Part shown: piece after piece, positions 59,348 to 64,000 of the stretch
Numbering within the stretch: the stretch's first letter is position 1
How the letters are laid out: every line of letters begins with the position of its first letter
Assembly (NCBI GenBank): GCA_035771175.1
Contig: CM069600.1
Span: forward strand, 6,967,729 to 7,031,728
DNA from: Paratinospora sagittata
Lineage: Eukaryota > Streptophyta > Magnoliopsida > Ranunculales > Menispermaceae
Length of the DNA stretch: 64,000 bases
Direction: 5' to 3'
Notes under the pieces: generated by a model
Told to the model about the DNA's origin: nothing
The model's input: the letters and a program-made list of their open reading frames with translations, nothing else
Database searches by the model: none
Position numbers and translations under genes: made by a program

Positions 59348-61361
59348 AATCCAAGTAAGGAACAGAAATGTTGTAAACTCAACTTAGGCTTAAAAGTAAA
59401 TCAAAGTGTTAACATACAGGGTAGTAGCCCATATGGAAGTCGTAATCTAGTTCACTATATGGAAGTCCGGAAACACGATCTGTAAAAAAGCATTTCAGAT
59501 GTCTAGGAAACACGACCAGTGTCAAAAAACTGAATTGTTGCAGGTATTTTAAACATCTAAATAATAGTGTACGTCCAAAGACTAATGTCTTGAAGTTAAC
59601 TCTAAGCATCATAAAGAATACCATTATACAGAGACCTTGGGTAAAAATGCCGAAATCAAAGGAAAGCACTTGTTACACCATAAGTAAACAAGACAAAAAT
59701 ATCAAGCTCAAGGAATGAAAATCAAACTAATTCAGTGAACTATAAGTGACTTTTTTTTGGGCTGGCCGAATTACAGATTGCATTGAAAAGAATAAAAAAA
59801 TGAAGAAAAAAAATCTGAACTGATTTGAAATAACTTGAAAACTTCAAAAAAAATCAAAAATTTTAAAAGTAAAAATTAGATCAAACAAATGCAAAACATT
59901 AAAAAGATTTGAAGTTCAATTTTTAAAGAATGTAATAAGCAATGAGTCTTTTCTCTCCTATTTTACGTATATTTTTAACATTATTTTAGACCTAATAAAA
60001 TGGTAAACAGTATTGTTATATGTAAAAACTTAACTTAATATTTTAAGATTTTTATTTGCTTAAAATAAACTTAAATCTATCTTTAAAATTTTTTCTAATT
60101 CAAAGAATGGCTAAATGTTTAAAGATCCTTAATTGGCTTAACATTATTCAAACTATTTAATTAGTTAATATCTATTAACTAATAAATAAAGTTGAATTAC
60201 CTTAAGTGCATATAAAATTGAATACAAGCAACTCAGTTTTTAAACTAAATAAGCCTCTGAGAACTAAAAACCTAAACAGTTTAAATTTAAAGAGCAGCAA
60301 ATTCTCCAATATATACATATTAAAAAAAAAGTCATGAGGTGGATCCCAACACTTTAATTACTATTTAATTAGTTATTATGACAATAGTAAATCCTTCACT
60401 TAAAAACTGAAACACTAAATGCATTAATCAACTTATAAAAATCTCTTTTATATGTTAAAAATGTTTTCAACCTTGACTTCATATGTCAACCAAAAAAACA
60501 TACAACAAAAGAACTCATTATACAAATATGGATTAAGCATTGTTGATGTTAAGAATAAAACATATTCAAAACCATCACATTAATACTTTCATATGTTATA
60601 AGTGTATAATTATGTCTATTTTATTATCTTTGATATATTTGTGAATGTTTTTAACATCTAAAAAAAATCCTCTATGCTTCACAAAGTTGGCAACTTTTTA
60701 CAAAAAATTTCTACTTCAAACTGGACATCCTAATTAATTCCAGATTTTTAAGTGAACCTTGAGGACTTCATATCCACACCAAATTGTTAGTGAAGATGTA
60801 TCAATTTGGCAAAAATTTAACTTTTTCAAAATAAAGCTCAACTACAACAAATAGCTTTCTATTCAAATTAGACCTCAATATACTTAGAAAGCCTAAAAGC
60901 ATTTCACTATTTGGTACAACTTATGCATTTTGGGGGAATTAAAGTGATTTCTCCAAAAGCCAGCAACTAAAAAACATGAAGAATTGAATGGTTCATCAAA
61001 AGATCAAATATTTCACAAATTAAGCAAAATATATTTCTAGTAGATGTAGCAGAAAAATATTTAATTTTAATGCAAAAATATTCTGAAAAATTCAAACAAT
61101 CAACTAATTCAAGGACCTTTATCAAATTTTAATCATATTCCATAGATACTAGAAAAAGGTGGAAACTTTTAAAAACTTGATCAACTTAGGAGGGCTCTTC
61201 CCTGTAAAGAATAGGTAAAAATCTCAATGAAGAGTGAAGACTAATAAAGAGAAAGCACTAACTTCAACTGGAATCATAACAAAATGCATGGAGGGGCTTG
61301 ACACATCAAATTGGAATTCACATCAAACAAATATTAACACACATGTAAACATGTATAAACA

Positions 61362-61523
61362 ACTTGTTGCGATGGCAAGTGCCCTCACCCAAAAAGTGGT
61401 AAGCCAGGGGTTCAAGACATGGGAGCGGTCTCTCCAAAAACGGGGTAAGGCATGCCCACATCCACCTGTACCAGACCCCACACGAGGGGAGCCTTGTGCA
61501 CTGAATACAACCTTTTAAAACAT
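61362..61523 (+). mobile_element. tRNA-derived SINE with perfect 13-bp target-site duplication
   Basis: Starts ACTTGTTGCGATGGCAAGTG (box A), has GCCAGGGGTTCAAGACATGG (box B), a body ACATCCACCTGTACCAGACC, and ends GAGCCTTGTGCACTGAATAC followed by a T then A run. Flanks ACATGTATAAACA at 61349-61361 and 61524-61536 are identical. The GCACTG..T-run end resembles Au SINEs, but the head differs. Confidence 0.85.
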
Positions 61524-62084
61524 ACATGTATAAACATGAACAGCTATAAGCAGAGTTATTAAAGGACAAGAGGTGCAATTAAGGCACGAAAAGGCCTCCG
61601 CACAATGCACAAGTTATAGAAGGAAAAAATATAAAAATTAGTAATACATGAAATAAATAGAAGTAAATTATATTTATTCACCTATTTATCTAATTTAATG
61701 TATAATAAAAAATTAGATATTAAAACTTAATAGTTAATACTTAAATTACATTTAAAACCAGTAATAAACATTCAAAACCAATTAATAACATATTCCGATC
61801 ATAAAAAATAAAAATAAAAGCATATCATGCATACTGCAAAAATAACCTATCCAAGCAAAATGATATATATAGGAACACAATGGTAGCTCAACCATTAAAT
61901 TCAAATAATCAAGGAAGAACAAAAGAAAGCATCATAAAGACTTCACTCTTCTCTAATCAAAGTTTTGGCGTCATGAGTCACAATTTGTAACACTTTGAAG
62001 AAAGCCCTATAAATTCATTTGCCAGAACTAATACATAAACAATATTTTAATTTGGCAATAGGCTATGTGAATCCAATTTCTCCA

Positions 62085-62190
62085 CTTTGCTCTATCAAGA
62101 GCTAAGTCGGTGATTACATCTTTACGGATATATCTTTCTTAATTATCTCTATCCATGTTATTTGAGGTCTTTCTTCTGCTACAATCATTA
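62085..62190 (-). mobile_element. LINE 3' fragment, third copy
   Basis: CTCTATCAAGAGCTAAGTCG, ATCTTTCTTAATTATCTCTA and TCCATGTTATTTGAGGTCTT align with 12670-12770 on the same strand. Short and non-coding. Confidence 0.5.
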
Positions 62191-62905
62191 CCATGAATTT
62201 TTAAGACGTCAATATACACCTGAGATGAAAAAAAAAACATAAACAGGGCAGAAACCTGGACGCACATTGTCCTTGCGCCAAGCCACACCCCAAGGATACA
62301 CTAAGATGCCAATGATGTATCCTGTGGCAAGCCAAGACACACTTCCGTCTGTCTTGACAATCATGCATATAAGAAAGAGTAGAGAGAGAGAGAGGAAATG
62401 TGTACCTTAGATGCATGAACATGTTTTAGATGGAGAAGATGCATTTCTTATGAGAAAAGATAAGGACAGACCAAGCAAATAAGATGTTGTTTTGGAAGAT
62501 ACTAGAGGAATAAATGTGGAACTTAGATATATAATATAAAGAAAGTTGGTTAATATTTGGTAATAGGAAAAAGAGACAAAACTAACAAAGAGATCACCTT
62601 ATCATATAAAGCTATAAAATTATAACTACGTGATGCACATATACGTTTCACATTAAACGTATAAAATGTTGAAAAATTCTAATTTAGAACAGCATGTTTA
62701 TAGCTTGGCATTAAGCATGACTTACTACATATAAAGGTTAAAGCCATGCTATTGAAAACTGATGATAAACAGCATTTTTTTTAAATAATTTCTATTGAAT
62801 CATAAAGTTGATTCATTCATGAGCAAATTGAGAATCAAATGATTCTCCAGACTGACTTTGAAATTGTAAAAAAAACTAGGATTTTGTTTGTGTGTTGTTG
62901 TTGTT

Positions 62906-62925
62906 GGGGGGGGGGGGGGGGGGGG
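62906..62925. repeat. Poly-G run
   Basis: About 20 G following a GTT/TTG repeat. Its length is uncertain in any sequencing technology. Confidence 0.9.
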
Positions 62926-62938
62926 TGTGATTTTCTAA

Positions 62939-63439
62939 GGTAGTGTTTGGTAACTCTACTTTTTTTAGCTCTACAATTTTTAGTTCTAAAAAAATTAGCT
63001 CTACTTTTATAAAAGCTTATTTTAAAAATATTGTTTGGTAACAAAAATACTCCAACCTCTTATTTTAAAAAATTAAAAATAGAAATTAATTGTTATATTG
63101 TAATCATATGCTATAATTGGTTAAATTAAAAATTATTTTGTATTATTTATCACTTACTAAATTTGAGTGGTGACAAATTATTCTATATAGTGATTGATGC
63201 AAATTTGGTAGGTTACAAATTATTCCTAATATAGTTGGATCATCCTCTACTACAAGTAGAGGATAAACCTCTACAAGAAAAAACAAACTTTTTTTGCTTT
63301 TCATGTTAGAGGTTTAACCTCTACCATTTGTCAACCTCTATTTTATTTAGAGGTTGACAAATTATTACCAAACGCTCTAATTTTGTCCAACATCTATTTC
63401 AAATAGAGTTTAGAGAAATTAGAGTAACCAAACGCTACC
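62939..63439. mobile_element. 501-bp Tourist-like MITE with TAA target duplication
   Basis: Inverted ends GGTAGTGTTTGGTAACTCTA and (reverse complement of the right end) GGTAGCGTTTGGTTACTCTA differ at only two positions. TAA flanks lie at 62936-62938 and 63440-63442. Internal inverted words (GTTTGGTAAC, ACCAAACGCTC, AGAGGTT/AACCTCT) suggest nested or subterminal repeats. No transposase ORF. Confidence 0.85.
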
Positions 63440-63792
63440 TAATTCTAATAGTCAGTTGTTGGATTTGCATATTCTTATCCTATTAGTAAAATAATTGTAC
63501 GAACAGCCACCTTCCACATTAAATCAAGGAATGACATCTTTCAAACTAATATATAAAACCTGACAAAAAATTGTGAAATTGGCAGTCCAAGCAACACAAT
63601 TTCTAGAAAGTATCATCCATCTACCATATTTAGTTCACTGCATCACACCACTTGAATACATATTCTAAACTAAGAGTTCAAATACATATGTTTCATAGTA
63701 AATTTATTTTGTTAAGAAGTATTATTTATTTCTTAATAAATGAAGAGACTAGAGTTTGACACTTTTAAAAAGATGTTTGAAGTTTAATTTAT

Positions 63793-63885
63793 TGGGCATA
63801 GCCTACTGCGCAAAGCTCCTGTTCCTACCATGTTTGAGGAAGGGAAGGGAAGGGAAGAGACGATATACACAACCTTATCTACACA
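63793..63885 (-). mobile_element. Au-type SINE, 3' fragment
   Basis: Minus strand: AAGGTTGTGTATATCGTCTC, CTTCCCTTCCTCAAACATGG and GGAGCTTTGCGCAGTAGGCT, the 3' half of an Au SINE. Box A and box B are absent, a 5' truncation. Confidence 0.6.
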
Positions 63886-64000
63886 TTGATTAGAACAAAC
63901 TATAATTTATTGGTTTCCAAAAATAACCACACATTTGTTATAATAAAGATATAAACTGGTTTGGGAACTCTCTGGGTTATGCTACTGCTAGTAATTTAGC

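Larger units (their letters stand above)
58995..64000. other. Probable intron/upstream region of the F-box/LRR gene
   Basis: Five kilobases with no recognisable coding exon on either strand. It may be a long intron of the F-box/LRR gene or intergenic. It holds a GA repeat, two SINEs, a LINE scrap, a G run and a MITE, listed separately. From 59.7 to 61.3 kb I see only AT-rich sequence. Confidence 0.5.

Noticed and set aside
59409..59669. Minus-strand ORF as a preceding exon of the F-box/LRR gene
   Set aside because: The possible donor after TACCCT would leave CT before the split codon, giving Leu instead of the expected Arg, and the peptide has no F-box or LRR pattern.
7158..61523. tRNA genes at the box A/box B matches
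   Set aside because: Acceptor stems and anticodon arms do not pair, and the bodies, tails and target duplications are those of SINEs.

Overview
This is a nuclear plant (eudicot) genomic window. It is AT-rich, with GT-AG introns, plant-only gene families, many tRNA-derived SINEs, MITEs, and Ty3, LTR and LINE fragments. No bacterial, viral or organellar genome layout is present. The species cannot be named from the sequence alone. Only five protein-coding genes can be supported, and most of the 64 kb is intergenic or intronic repeat debris.

Layout. (1) 1.4-6.5 kb, + strand: a DEAD-box RNA helicase of the organellar RH47/ISE1 type, with a single coding exon behind a probable 3-kb intron in the 5' leader. 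(2) 10.2-17.8 kb, + strand: the plastid RNA polymerase-associated protein pTAC12/HEMERA/PAP5, reconstructed as ten coding exons (542 codons) that join in phase. Its third intron (counting the leader intron) carries Ty3-type gag/LTR fragments in opposite orientations and a LINE 3' end. A later intron carries an Au-type SINE. (3) 24.2-27.5 kb, + strand: the first three coding exons of a galectin-domain GT31 hydroxyproline O-galactosyltransferase (GALT2/5/6 group). The gene is cut by a block of exactly 100 Ns, and its catalytic 3' part is not seen in the rest of the window. (4) 27.7-41.8 kb: intergenic, holding SINEs with target-site duplications, a Ty3 protease remnant, foldback elements and minisatellites. 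(5) 41.9-44.8 kb, + strand: a PINOID-type AGC-VIII kinase in two exons. Its upstream region is crowded with ATGs, and a Tourist-like MITE sits in its intron. (6) 44.8-58.4 kb: intergenic, with LTR-like tandem repeats, LINE and SINE copies and an unexplained GC-rich island near 48.9 kb. (7) 58.4-59.0 kb, - strand: the last exon of an F-box/LRR (SKIP19/FBL23-like) gene whose F-box exon must lie farther along, probably beyond the window. Several SINEs and a 501-bp MITE follow.

The genes do not form a pathway. RH47 and pTAC12 both serve organelle gene expression, GALT acts in Golgi arabinogalactan-protein glycosylation, PINOID in auxin transport, and the F-box/LRR protein in ubiquitin ligation. 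I see no convincing new multi-gene system. The most useful observations are the truncated GALT locus at the assembly gap, the PINOID leader with its choice of TATA boxes, and an unusually readable set of SINE families with intact target-site duplications. All coordinates and splice joins were read by eye.
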